From: Ricinus communis | Taxonomy: Eukaryota; Streptophyta; Magnoliopsida; Malpighiales; Euphorbiaceae | DNA: 64,000 nucleotides | Assembly (NCBI RefSeq): GCF_019578655.1 | Contig: NC_063262.1 | Coordinates: 12,717,582-12,781,581, forward strand | Direction of reading: 5' to 3' | Shown here: one piece after another, positions 35,712 through 47,409 of the stretch | Numbering within the stretch: the stretch's first letter is position 1 | How the letters are laid out: each line of letters opens with the position of its first letter | Position numbers and translations under genes: made by a program | Notes under the pieces: model-generated | Database searches by the model: none | What the model saw: only the letters and a program-made list of their open reading frames with translations | What the model was told of the DNA's origin: nothing

Positions 35712-35739
<28 letters not shown>
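35712..35739. repeat. (AT)n microsatellite
   Basis: Uninterrupted alternating AT over about 28 bases. Confidence 0.9.
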
Positions 35740-35742
<3 letters not shown>

Positions 35743-36600
35743 TATTTTATATTTTAGTATTAGATAATTAATAAATATTTTATCATTTAAAATTAATAAA
35801 TATGTGTTAATTATTTATCGGTTTGGTGTATAAGTCTAATTAAAAATTTTCCTTTCCAGATACGACACATCCTTAAAATCAATTAAACAATGAATTCTGC
35901 ACACTTCATAAACAAAGAGACAAAAATTTTACATATATAAAAGAAAAAAATAGGAAAGAAAAGAAAAAAGTCCATAACAATAGGAGTTCACGATCTAGCG
36001 TGACCCAAAGAGAAAAGGTGAATTCTAAGGAACTGTCTAATAAAATACCCAAGATCAATGCACATGTATATTGTTACATAATAAAGTTAGGTATGTGTTT
36101 CAATAAATTATAAAGTAAAAAATTGTTTAGTTAGATATTAATTAAAATTTTATATTATTAAGTAGTTAATAAATTAAAAGATTAAAAATAAATTAACACC
36201 ATGAATCTAAATCCATTACAAAATAGATAAATTAATATATTATAAAATATTTCTTATCACGTCTTTTCTCTTAATTTTTTCTTACATTATTATTAAAAAT
36301 TTATTATTATATTTTTATTTCAACTTTTATAATTATTGTATTTTATATTTCTTTTTTACTATAATACTAAATTTAGTTTTTAAGAATGTATCAATATTTT
36401 TATAAGAAAAGTACTATATATATTAAAATAAAAAAAAATTTAATCAACATAATTAAGAGTAAACATAAGAAGAATAATTTTATGTTTCCAAAAGAATAAA
36501 AATACTTTTAACCATTTTTCTCGTTCAAACAACAACATTATGATTTAAATTTATAGAATAACTTATAAGTTTATATGTTGTAAATTATAGATTCATTACA
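35740..36600. other. AT-rich intergenic DNA
   Basis: No gene or element recognised. Confidence 0.3.
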
Positions 36601-36809
36601 TGTATATTTAAGGTTCATAGATTATAGCCTAAAGAATCATAAATTAAAAAATAAATTCATATGTTAAGAACAAATTCATTAAAAAAAATTAATGAATATA
36701 CTCTTCATATTTAATGAATCTTATAGTAATAATAGATGAATATTCGATTTATAAGTAATGAACCTAAAATTTACGTGTTAATAAATCTAACACTAATAAC
36801 ATATGAATA
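36600..36809 (+). repeat. ~66-base minisatellite, left part
   Basis: Degenerate tandem units containing 'aatgaatata', 'aagtaatgaacctaaaattta' type words and 'acactaataa'. The array is interrupted by G2 and continues at 45915-46330, with the units lining up across the insertion. Confidence 0.7.
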
Positions 36810-36814
36810 TACAT

Positions 36815-37189
36815 TGATAACTCGATTGTTGAATGAGTTATCAACAAGATCTCAAACGGCTAACCCGATTTTTGAAGTATTTAGGGTGACTTAAGTATAA
36901 TGAGTATATAAAGTAGCACGGACCTGTAATCGTTGTACTATAATTCCTTATATAAACATTGAAGGTCTCCTAGTCTTACTAGGAGAGGAGCTTTATAGTT
37001 GTAAGTCGTCCTAATTGTAATAGGATTATTCTTCTTGGCTGCTAACATAGTTTTAGTTCGGGTCGGAACTCTTCAGATAGAGTTCGATAATGACACAATT
37101 TTTAAGACTCCTAATTGTAACCAAATGTAGACATAGTCAACCTCGACTTTTTCGGACGTAATAAGTTGGCTTATAATGCTCCATTATCA
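36815..37189 (-). repeat. G2 left LTR (3' LTR by polypurine tract)
   Basis: 375 bp, TGATAA...TTATCA. TATA-like tatataa at about 36951. Read on the minus strand it is preceded by a purine-rich tract, which makes it the 3' LTR of the minus-strand element. Confidence 0.8.
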
Positions 37190-37207
37190 TTAGTCTCCTT
37201 TTTTGCT
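37190..37207 (-). other. Polypurine-tract-like sequence at the left LTR
   Basis: On the minus strand, gcaaaaaaggagactaa directly precedes the LTR start TGATAATGG, as expected for the plus-strand primer of reverse transcription. Confidence 0.55.
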
Positions 37208-37693
37208 TGAGACTATTTATGGTCGGTATTGGTTATTCATACTCGGTTAACTATGCTTTGATAAGATTTTTGTAAATTGTAAGCTCGATCGAATCATTTT
37301 TGAATTTGAAACACTTGACACCTCGCACGTTGCACCCACCATTATGAAAATTGCTTTTCATTTATGGTCTGTCAGATGTTGATTAATGCCCCTACGTTCT
37401 AGAATCTTTGTATGTTAGTAAGGAGGGTACTCTCATCGATTGCCAAAAGCTTATACAAATCCCAATTTTCTTCCTTTCTAACATTTCTCATCATTTTTCT
37501 CCTTCAACCTTTAATACCATTATTTTACTTGCCATTTTTCTTCTTTAAGAGAACCTAAGACCACGTTTGCTCCTTCGCAAGTTTGAGTTTTTTCACTAGT
37601 AAGTGCACTTGTTTTCTCTTTTTGTGGTTTATTGGCTTTATAGACTACTATTTTTTCTCCCTTTCTTAGTTTTTACCTTACTCTTCGATTTTT
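37208..37693. other. G2 internal spacer / 5' region of the antisense ORF
   Basis: No coding frame. Pyrimidine-rich tracts (37480-37570, 37610-37690) precede the antisense ORF start. Confidence 0.35.
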
Positions 37694-39483
37694 ATGGAAT
37701 CGTCCCAACTTCCTTCTCCCCATTTAGATATTGTGTCTATTGATGGGGATGACTTTGTCCAAACTCATTCTCAAAACCTCCCTCGTGGTTCTTCTTCAGG
37801 AGATCAGCTTGCTTCTCACTAGGAAGGTGCGAAGGGTCTTGACTCCTTCTCTGAAGATGGTGAGAACGATCACCGTATATACCCTTCCAAAATGACCTTG
37901 ACTCGACATGGCTATGTCCAAGATCAGTATAAAATCCCAACCTCTTATACTTTAAAAGAGGTCTTAAAAGACCTTTTAAGAAATAATGTTCTTGAGCCTG
38001 GACATATAGCCTTATACGAGGAGCATTTAAAAGTTGGCTTAAGAGTTCCTTTAGACCCCTTCATTAGTTCGGTAATTATTGAAATGAACGTGTCCATAGC
38101 CCAGCTTCACCCGAATTTAATTCGCATGCTCATTGCTTTTAAATAACTGTGTAAAATTTCTAGTATAGTTCCAACTCCCTATTTTTTCTTTAGTTTTTAC
38201 CTAGTTTCTCGGGCTTTTGAGTATTCTTTTATATATTTGAGGGCCCGAGCTGGGTACAAGTTATTGGTAGGACTTGTTTCTTCTGTTCATAATTGGCGTG
38301 ACCATATTTTTTGGTCACCCATAAAATCGATTTTACCCATTAAACTTACCTTGAAAACAGACCTTATAAATAGGTGAACTTTAATGAACATCAGAAAGAA
38401 AGGGACCACTTTGCTCGTGTCTCCCTTAATTGAGTAATTCCTTTCTAAGCTCAACACCACCAAACAAGGATTCAAGCTAGGTGTCGGCTCTTCAGGTATA
38501 CTTACTTGTTACTTCTTGTACGATATCTTTTCTTTATCTTTTTAATGTTTTATAAATTTGACATAACCTTTCTATATTTCTTTTTTGTAATGATTGATCT
38601 AAAGCAGCTGAAGAAAATTAAGCTTAATAAGAGGAAGAGGTCTACTAACTCATTCTTAGCTCCTTCTGCTCCATGACCTGCTCCTGAGCATCATGAAGTC
38701 TTAGAAGACAACGGTACTCTTTCCGACCCTAGCCTGCATTCTCCTTCCTCTTTTCGGAGCCTCGAAAAACATCTTCGGCTAATAGACGAGGATGAATATG
38801 TTGAGGTGGACATTCCTGCCTTAGGCTGATGCCTTGATCCTCGGCCTTATCTGGAGAAGAAGTATAGGATACCGACCACCCAAACTCCTCCACTAGTTAA
38901 GGAACTTGTGAGCTTGATAAACATTCGGGCCGACCTGAAGGAGCTCAAGAATGTCCATCCTTTTGAGCTTCATGCTCACCATATGTCCCTTATTCTTCAA
39001 GTAACTTTCTTCACATCGTCTTTTTTTTCTTTTTTTTTTTCTATGAACTGATATATTATTTCTCTTTCGTAGGTTGTGATGCTTGCAATGCTCGGAAGCA
39101 TTATGAGAGGCAACTGAGAAAATAAGCTTCCTATGATCGTGTCAAGGTAGAGAATAATGAATATATCCTTCAGAAGCAGTCTGAAGATTTTACTGCCAAG
39201 GAACGAAAGTGGGAGAACAAGCTCCGAGCTGCTAATGTTTAAGTTGAGAATGCTATAACTCAACTTAGCTCAATTGCGGCTGAGAAGAGAAATGTTGATC
39301 TGTCCTTCTTAGAGGAATTGAATATCGAAGAGATCGACAATAAAGCTCAAGAGCTCTGCTGATGAAGCTAAAGATGAAGAGCAATCTAAAGCTCAGGTCG
39401 CCAAAATAGTTCCTCCTACTAGGGACGATCTTATTATAGAAGGCGACCTCAACGAAGCTAGGGACATGGTTAATGAGTCTTGA
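37694..39483 (+). pseudogene. Antisense ORF of G2 ('putative gypsy type transposon' family, PF04195-like)
   Basis: Plus-strand relic starting at the ATG at 37694 (MESSQLPSPHLDIVSIDGDD), with a stop after about 42 codons. A clear conserved block follows in another frame at 37892-38140 (YVQDQYKIPTSYTLKEVL, LKVGLRVPLDPF, SIAQLHPNLIRMLIAFK). It resembles the N-terminal domain of the plant protein family annotated as putative gypsy-type transposon. After an intron-like interval, WRDHIFW follows at about 38295. The C-terminal part (about 38600-39480) is charged, with coiled-coil character (ERKWENKLRAANV). It lies antisense to pol between INT and the 3' LTR, as in other Tat elements. Function is unknown and this copy is broken. 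Confidence 0.6.
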
Positions 39484-40043
39484 ACTTTAAAATCTTGTAC
39501 TCAGTGAAATTTACCTTTTTCTTTATTCCGAATTTACCATTCCTTTTATTGCTCTTAATTATAGTATTTTTGCTAATTATACTAACCCAGCAATATTAAT
39601 GACAAAACGAGCCTTCATAAATAAATATGTAAGAACTCAGTATTTAAAATATTAGCTGAATCTAAATTTTTGCCAAGTATAGGAACTCAGTCTGTTTGGA
39701 ATGGTGTCTTTATGAGTTTGCACTAATAAGGTGCTTGAATGCTCTAAGATGAGCTTTTTGCGCCTAGGATGGCGTCTTTAAAAGTATGTACTGATAGTGT
39801 GCTAGATGCTTTAAAATTAGCTGGGTGCGCCTAGGATGGCGTCTTTGAAAGTATGCACTGACAGTATACTAAATGCTCTAAAGTGAGCTCGGTGCGCCTA
39901 GGATGGTGTCCTTGAAAGTATACACAGACAATATGCTCAAGAGAAAATAAAATTTATTAATTGAGCAAAAAATAAGAAGATAATAATAAGAAGAAGAAGT
40001 TTACACCTCAAAGTGCCTCATTCCTCGGCTTTTCCTTGGTTTT
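39484..40043. repeat. G2 spacer with ~65-base tandem repeats
   Basis: At about 39690-39935 a unit containing 'gcgcctaggatggcgtctttgaaagtatg' type words is repeated about 3.5 times. No coding frame. Confidence 0.7.
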
Positions 40044-40297
40044 TTATTGATAGCACTTCTTGAGTACTTGGATATTCCGTGATTGTGAGAGCTCTTTTCC
40101 TGCCATGTCGGCTATTCTGTACGCTCCTCCTTTGAGTACTTTGACTACTTTGTAAGGGCCTTCCTAGTTAAGTTGTAGTTTACCAACGCCAACTCCCCCT
40201 TTTCCAATGTCAACTCTTTTCATTATTAATTCTCCTTCCAAGAATTATCTAGGTCAGACTCTCTGATCATGGTACTTAGCCATTTTATGCTTATTAG
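40044..40297 (-). pseudogene. G2 integrase C-terminal end (part 2)
   Basis: Minus-strand reading: KMAKYHDQRV, a stop, FLEGELIMKRVDIGKGG, then EGPYKVVKVLKGGAYRIADM and the end VLKKCYQ-stop at 40044. This is the end of a Ty3/gypsy integrase. It is separated from the rest of the integrase by the S3 insertion. Confidence 0.75.
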
Positions 40298-43200
40298 TGT
40301 AACATCCGTATCAAAGAAATAATAATAATAATAATAATAATAATAAAGGATTATGATGATGATGATAATAAAACTATAAGTTTTATTAAGTCAATGTATA
40401 CTACTAGAGTAACAAATTTTTGTTTTAAATTGGATGATTTATAATGCTAGATAAAAATAAAAAAATCTATTAAACTATATTTAATTAGTTTGATTTTCAA
40501 GTAATTAGTTAAGTGAGTTATATAAAGGGTAAATTACATGTTGTAAATGTTACAATCTGTATTTTGTAAATTCGGATATATATAATTAGACTTCAATTCT
40601 TGAAACTAAATGATATTAAGTCTATAAAACTAAGATAAAATAGTAGAAATGATGACATTATTTTAATAAAATGATTTTATAATTTTATTTACACAATCTG
40701 AAAATATTATTTATAAATTAGTAGGTGAATTGCATTTTTTGAGGCATATTATTTTAAGAAATAATTTAAGATTATAGAACCTAGTTAAAGAGTAAATTTA
40801 GTATTATAATGCCTCATGATAGTAACAATTTAAGCGTTTCAATTTATATTATATTGATTTATTAAATTACTTATTTACTAGAATTAAATTGATATCTATG
40901 TTTACAAGGTTAAAGTAAAGTTTGATTTAAATAAGGTTTAAATGGGAAAATATCATCTCTGATATTTCTGTAAATATTTGCGTTGCTAGAGGTATTTTAG
41001 TAATTTTTCACTAAAAGTAAAATTCAATAAGTAACTTTATATTTAAAGTAATTTTAATTTGGCTCAACAGTAGTAGTTAAGGATTTAATAGAAATATCCT
41101 TTATAAGCTTAAGGCACATAAACAAACCAAGACCAATATTATTAAAAAGATAAAATGAAGGACCAAAAGTGGATAAGGGACAAAAGAAGAAGAAAAGAAA
41201 GATCAAGAAAGAAAGGGATGAAGAAGAAGAAAGGGGAGGGGAGCTTGGAGCTTGGAGCTGCCTTTAATGGCAGGTAGAGGAGGAAGGCTTCTGAGGTGCA
41301 GTGGAGTTGGTCAGAGACGAAGGAGGCGTCGACGAGTGCAGCAACAACGACGGCATCAGCTCTAATGGAGGTGGGCGGCAGGGAAAACCTGCAAGGAAAG
41401 AAGCAACTTCTTCGACGCCGTTGAAAGCACTTTTGGCAACGACAACGGCTGTTTCTGGTGGAAAACAACTTCTCTTATCGTGAGCTTCAAATCTGCAGTG
41501 GTAATGTTAACAATGGTGACCAAAAATGGCGTTTTCCGGTGGAGAGAGAAAATAGGCACCAGTTCAGATTTTTGAACTTTTCGGCCAGTGTTGTTGAGCT
41601 TCGGATGATCAGAAAACATATTCGGGACCTACGCATCATAAGCTTTCCGATGACATCGATTTTACTTTGATCAGACTCCGTTGAAAATCAATGGTTGGGA
41701 ACTGTCCTGGATGTTTCCGGATGATCAGGGGCTAAATTGGAAAATCAGAAGCCAAATTCATTCTTTACACATTATTTCGAGCCTGTAGGCACGCTCAGAT
41801 TTTCGATTGGACTTTGAGGACCGGAGGCGAGTCGACTGATTTACTTTTAGGTAAATTTTTTAGTTTATTGATTTTAGAAATTGTTTATTAAAAATGATTT
41901 TAGTATTAATTGAAGAAAAATTGATTTAAGGTGTATATATATAAATATCCTTAGAAAATTAAATATATACTATCGAAATTGAGTAACTTGAGCAATGAAA
42001 TAATTTTATAAGATATTATATTTAGTTACTTTATAAATATTAATAATATGAAGCTAAATAATTAGAATAAATAATTTAATGGATCTTAAATCGATAGCTA
42101 AAAATTCCAGTAATTATTTAAATATTTGTGATTGAGATTTTAATTATGTGATTGCTCTATAATTAAATTTAATTATGTTATTAGTAGATAATGGATATAA
42201 TAACAGGAGAATATTATATTTAGTTGGGATAAATAGAGGTAGTAAAATTTATATATTAAGTGATTAGAGAAAATAAGCATAGTTAATACCAACTAATCGA
42301 TAAACAATATGGTTGGAATAAAATATTTAGTTTGGGTATGATGCTTGATTTGTGAGGTAGATCAGGTATTAAATTTTAAATACTCAAGGTTAATTATAAT
42401 AGTTAGTAAATAAGTATTAATATTAGAAAATACATTTATAGGAATAATAATAATTATTAAATAGTTATTGACCGGTACAAAGAGAAATAATTATAATAAA
42501 ATTTCATGTGTTAGGAAAATAATTAGATAGGGTAAAAATAATTATCAGCGATTATGATGATAGATTGTGTGATGAGAGGTAGAGTAAATTTAATAAAAAT
42601 TTATTTTTGAGGTCTCGAACATAAATTTTTGTGAAATGTGTTGTGTGAATATTTTCTTGCAGGTCTTAATCTATTTTTAAACGAGGAATTAGTCTGAATT
42701 ATAAGAGAGGTGCTGGCAAATTTTTAGTAGAATTAATTAATTGGAATAGATAGATAATTAATATGATTAAGCTAAAATAAGATTAGGATTAGAATTAGAT
42801 TTTAGATATAGAATAATAGACATTGGTTAAGGATTATTAGGAATAGGACTTAAGATTAATTCTAAAGTATGTGCATGGAATTCTAGGATTGTGCGCTCGG
42901 ATATCAGTCCGAAGTAAATTAGTAGAGAAATTTAGTGAAGGTATATAGTCGGTTGAGTCCTGCATACCGGGTGAGTGGATAAACCTATAACATTATATTT
43001 TGCAGTAATATATTATTTATATTTATTTTCTTATGATTTGTTGAAATATTTCTACTGAAGCATGTGTTTTAAATGCAAGTTAGACAATTAATATTTTCTG
43101 TAGAAATTGGAAATAGAGAATGGTATTTCTAGTTTTTCTCTATACAAAATTATGATTTTACATAGCTGGATAAATGAGTATACACTCATTTATGTGACTT

Positions 43201-43926
43201 ATGAGATTGCACCTTGGAAGTTGGGTATAAATAGATTATACTATTTTGGGGATAACGCTTAGTATACACATTGCCTTTGGGGCATATGCTAGGTAGTGCC
43301 TTTTTGGGGCTTATTGACTATGCACATATGGCTACTTATTTGCACTTTGGGGTCTGCAAATGTGAGACTTTTGAACGTCTAAAGTTGCTAGGGATCATAG
43401 GATATATCTATAAGTGTATATTAGCTTTTACTGAATTTTTTATTTTACCTTTGTATGATATCATATTTAAGTTAGTATCAATATTTCCAGATTAAACCGA
43501 GTTATGCAGATCGTTGAATTTAAATTAGTAAAAGAAACTGCAGATTCAAATACATATTGAACTGATTCCTTATTTAAATAGTTTTATAAAATTTCATTTA
43601 TCCAGCTAGAATGTTTTTGATCCAATAATTATGTTCAAAATAATAGCAATATTTTCTCCCACAGAAAAATGTTCAAGAATAGCTTAGCTTTGTATGAATT
43701 TTATTTAAATTCTTGTTTGTTCCCCGTTATTATTTGTTTATCTTCTTATTAAGTTTTACTCACCCCTATTTCTCCCTACTAGTATTATGCAGGATGTTAA
43801 GAGTCAAATCTGATTAGAAGCCATAGCAGTTAGATCTTTGTATTGCTAGACTCCATGGTCCGAAAGAGAGAAGATTGATAATTAGCAAATAGGATAGTTA
43901 GGCCCAGTTCGGGCAGGGCTATTACA
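40298..43926 (-). mobile_element. S3: solo-LTR-like element nested in the G2 integrase
   Basis: 3629 bp, TGTAACATCC at 40298 to GGGCTATTACA at 43926, with near-identical flanking pentamers attag (40293-40297) and ataag (43927-43931). Family relation to S1 and S2 is seen in the 41500-41850 region (e.g. ttccggtggagag, then the gagtcgactgattta end block), inverted relative to S1. It contains a (AAT)n run at 40318-40346 and no gag or pol. Short frames around 41142-41670 overlap on both strands and match the equivalent frames in S1 and S2, so they are LTR sequence and not genes. Confidence 0.75.
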
Positions 43927-44909
43927 ATAAGTCTCGTTTCTTATGTTGGCGTCTGCTCTCTGTTCTTTTAGCAAGTCTAGACATAGCCTCATATATTCCT
44001 CATTTTTCTTTTTATCAAAGTATTGGATCCTCAAGGTCGGCATTCCTATTTTGACTGGTATTGCAGCTTATGCCCCCATATGCTAGTTTAAAGGGCGTCT
44101 CGCCATTTGCCATGCTAGGTGCGGTCCTGTATAACTAGAGAACACTATGAACTCATCAACTCATCTACCTTTCCTTTCATCCAGTCTTCTTTTCAGTCCT
44201 TGAAGGATTGTTCAGTTTGTAACCTCCATTAGCCCATCGGACTGTTTAATGAGCAACAAAGGTAAACCTTAAGTTGATTTTTATATGCGTGTAGAACCTT
44301 TTTGAAATCCTTATTATTGAACTGCTTTCCATTGTTGGTTAGCATAATGTGTGGAATGATATCTACATATGATTTCTCTCCAAAAGAAGTCGGTTGTTCT
44401 TTTTTCTATGATGGTTGCCACAACTTCTACCTTAACCCATTTTGTGAAGTGGTCTATGCTTACAAGTAGAAACCTCTTTTGACCCACTGTAGTCAGGAAA
44501 GGCCCGAGGATATATATGCTCCAAGCTGTAAGCCGCCAAGGACTAGTGATCGGGCATTACAGTGATGCAGGTAGTGAGATGCATTCTGATGCTTTTGACA
44601 TTTAGCGCAAGTCTGTACGAGCTTATTTGCATCCTCGTGTATGGTTGGCCAAAAATAACCTTGGAGAATGGCTTTTTTGGCTATGGTGCTAGCTGCTTCG
44701 TGAGCCCTACAGATCCCTTCATGGATTTCTCTAAAGACGTAGTCCACTCCTTTCAAAATACATCTAGAGCAAGGATGAGATGTTAGTTTTCTATACAAGG
44801 TACCATCTTGGAAAGAATATATGGTTGAGGTCTTTACTATTTTAGTTGCATCATTCTCATCTTCAGGTAATCTTCCTTCTTCAATATACTGAATGATCTC
44901 TTTCATCAA
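43927..44909 (-). pseudogene. G2 integrase, zinc-binding domain and core (part 1)
   Basis: Minus-strand reading: MMKEIIQYIEEGRLPED, then the zinc-binding domain (EIHEGICRAHEAASTIAKKAI, GYFWPTIHEDANKLVQTCAKCQKHQ), intact over 44570-44909. The catalytic core to 43927 is broken by many shifts; TAPSMANGETPFKLAYGG is recognisable at about 44040-44095. Together with 40044-40297 it forms one integrase interrupted by S3. Confidence 0.78.
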
Positions 44910-45179
44910 AGAGTCATAGTCTTTAATAATTAATACTTATTCTCTTGCTATATTAGGCTCCTCCAGTATGTAGAACATGACATCATTGCTCAGTTCTTAT
45001 TGTGAGGCGAGTTTGGTTAAGAAAGCTGCCTCTTTGTTCTCATCTCATGGGACCTGGATTATGCTTCATTAGCCCTCTCCTTTTTCAATTCTTTGCAACA
45101 TCGCTTTTACTCAACTTACATATTTGACTAGATCAGGGTCTTTGACTTTGAAGATCCCCATTATCTGATTAACTACTAG

Positions 45180-45430
45180 CTATGAATCGCTGATTATACT
45201 TAGATGCTTAGCTCGTACTGTTAGTACCATCTTTAAACTCGCAAGTAATGCTTTACACTCGACAACAGTATTAGAGGCTTTAAAATTAATTTTTACCGAG
45301 CTTTTTAGTTGAACATTATTTGGTCCCTCTAGTAGTATGCCTACTTTTGCCCTATTAATATTAGATGCTCCGTCGACATGCAATGTCCATTTGAAAATAG
45401 CTTCATCAAGTTTCTCTGCACTCTAGGGCA
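45180..45430 (-). pseudogene. G2 archaeal-type RNase H domain fragment
   Basis: Minus-strand reading from about 45400: EAIFKW, LHVDGASNINRAKVGILLEGP, then FKASNTVVECKALLASLKMVL and HLSIISDS. The DG, E and D-S positions match the second (archaeal-like) RNase H that Tat elements carry just before integrase. Everything upstream (RT, protease, gag) is missing: the frame runs straight into a G-rich tract and an inverted LTR. Confidence 0.75.
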
Positions 45431-45456
45431 AGAGGGGGGGTGGGGTGGGGGGGGGA
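45431..45456 (+). other. G-rich polypurine-like tract at the right LTR
   Basis: agaggggggg-type run, almost pure G with two T, directly followed by actaa and the LTR end. In plus orientation it stands where a 3' polypurine tract would stand. The long G runs could also form a G-quadruplex. Confidence 0.6.
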
Positions 45457-45460
45457 CTAA

Positions 45461-45909
45461 TAATAACAGAGCATTACAAGCTAACCTGTTATGCCCGAGA
45501 TAGTCGGGGTTGACTAAGTCTTACATTTGGTTACAGCTAAGAGTCTTAGAAACAGTGTCATGATCGAACTCTATCTAAAGAGTATGACCCGAACTAAGAC
45601 TTTGTTAGTAGCCAAGAAGAATAGTCATATTATAATGAGAACGACCTGTAACTATGGAGTTCCTCTCCTAATAGGACTATGAGACCTTCAATGTTTATAT
45701 AAGAAACTATGGTACAATGATTACAAGTACATGCTACTTTACATATGCATTATACTTAAGCCACCCTTTCATAAATTGCTGACTTAGTCATCAGGATAAG
45801 TGGCCGGACAACCCTGTTTGTTGCTTTCTAACCATCCTTGTAGGTACTCCGGAGATCGGGTAACCCGTTGGAGATCTTGTTGATAGCTCATTTAGCAACC
45901 GAGTTATCA
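45461..45909 (+). repeat. G2 right LTR, inverted relative to the left LTR
   Basis: 449 bp. Its inverse complement aligns with 36815-37189 over the whole length (ggtctcctagtc, attcttcttggct, gttcgggtc and gttcgataatgacac words in the same order). It has an extra ~75 bases near 45775-45850. Confidence 0.85.
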
Positions 45910-45914
45910 TACAT

Positions 45915-46330
45915 TTTGTAAGAATGAATTTGAAGTTTACGTTTAATGGACCTCACACTAATACTAAATGAATATACATTTTATAAATAGTAAATAATAT
46001 ATTCATCTATTAAGAACAAGGTCATAAGTAAAAGTTAATGAATATACACTTTATATTTAATGAATCTTACATTAATAACACATGAATATACAATTTATAA
46101 GTAATGAACCTAAAATTTATGTTTAATAAATTTGACACTAATGATAAATGAATGTATACTTTATAAGAAATGCATCTAAAGTTCATGTTTAATGAATTTC
46201 ACACTAGTAATAAATGAATATTTACTTTATAAGTAATGAATGTACCATCTGTGGATAAGACAAATTAGTATTCATAGGTTAAAAAACAACAGATTTATCA
46301 TCCATAAACTATAAGTTCATTAACTGTACA
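45915..46330 (+). repeat. ~66-base minisatellite, right part
   Basis: At least six degenerate units ('tgaatatacatttataagtaatgaac...' pattern). It continues the array left of G2. Confidence 0.75.
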
Positions 46331-46789
46331 CTTGAGGTTCATTTAATATAATACACACATTACCATCCATAAAAGAGTCATTTAGTCTCAATTGACTATT
46401 TATTTTCTATAATTAAGTCTATTAAATGCTTTCTTAATCCAAATGAAATACTATAAAAGGTCAATTAGTATAGAATGGAGGAAGTAACTATTAATAAAAT
46501 TTAAATAAAAAATTAATATTTAATACAAAATAAAAATCTTTTTAAAATATAATACTTAATAAAATTATTAATTTACCAAATATCAAATATAAAAATCATA
46601 TTTTGAATTTTATAATTAATTAGTTTGTGACTAACCATCTTATTATCCAAAAGGTATATAAAAAAAAGAAATTAAATACAATTAAAAGATAACTAAACAA
46701 AATCCTTAAAAAATTATCATGCACAAGTAAAATCACCCAGATTTTGAATTTTATAATTAATTAGTTTGTGACTAACCATCTTACCATCT
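46331..46789. other. AT-rich intergenic DNA
   Basis: A ~40-base word 'gattttgaattttataattaattagtttgtgactaac' type repeat occurs at about 46602 and 46740. No gene. Confidence 0.4.
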
Positions 46790-47404
46790 TATTGTCAATA
46801 TTAAGATTTTAACAATTAAATGAAATAGGTTACCTATTACCCAAGTTAACAAGAATTTACAAAAAAATATTATCATATAATGCTATTTTTATTATTTCTT
46901 TCATGTATTATATAATTTATATCAATATGGTATACAAAAATTATAATTTTATGAAGTCAAGGAAATCAGTTACATAGTTTGGTTAAAAATTTATTAAATT
47001 AGTTATATTTTATATAAATAATATTTGTATGTAATATTTATGCTGATTATAAAACCTTTTATTATATAAAGTAATTTATTCTATGTATTGTGTAAATAGA
47101 AACTTTTGGCAAGTTAATCGAAAAAATTACGTAAGTTTATAAAAATCTATTCAAGTTAGTAAAAATTTACGAAAAGATATGTAAATAATGCTACTTAAAT
47201 TATTTTTTATTTATTATATATATGGTGTACAAAATTTGTAATTTTATGAAGTTAAGAAAATAAATTACATAGTTTAGTTAAAAATTTATTAAATCAGTTA
47301 TATTTTACATAAAAAATATTTATATATGATATTTATGTTGATTATATAATTTGTTTATTTTACAAAGTAATTTATTCTATATATTATGTAAATAGAAATT
47401 TTTA
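46790..47404 (+). repeat. ~296-base tandem repeat, left part
   Basis: About two units. For example 'gtaatttattctatgtattg' at about 47071 recurs at about 47367, 296 bases on. It continues right of G3 at 57587. Confidence 0.75.
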
Positions 47405-47409
47405 ACAAG

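Larger units (their letters stand above)
36815..45909 (-). mobile_element. G2: Tat-type gypsy element with inverted LTRs
   Basis: Unit bounded by the same pentamer tacat (36810-36814, 45910-45914). The outer ends are TGATAACTCG and CGAGTTATCA, so both outer ends are the same LTR terminus. The left LTR (36815-37189) and right LTR (45461-45909) are inverse complements, not direct repeats. Between them, from the right: archaeal-type RNase H and integrase on the minus strand (split by S3), then a plus-strand ORF (37694 to about 39480) antisense to pol. gag, protease and RT are absent. Purine-rich tracts sit at the inner edge of both LTRs. Without S3 the element is about 5.5 kb. Confidence 0.8.

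Noticed and set aside
41142..41670. Overlapping frames of 60-108 codons on both strands
   Set aside because: They fall in the same LTR core of S3 and have low-complexity Phe/Ser-rich or Lys/Glu-rich products; no family is recognisable.
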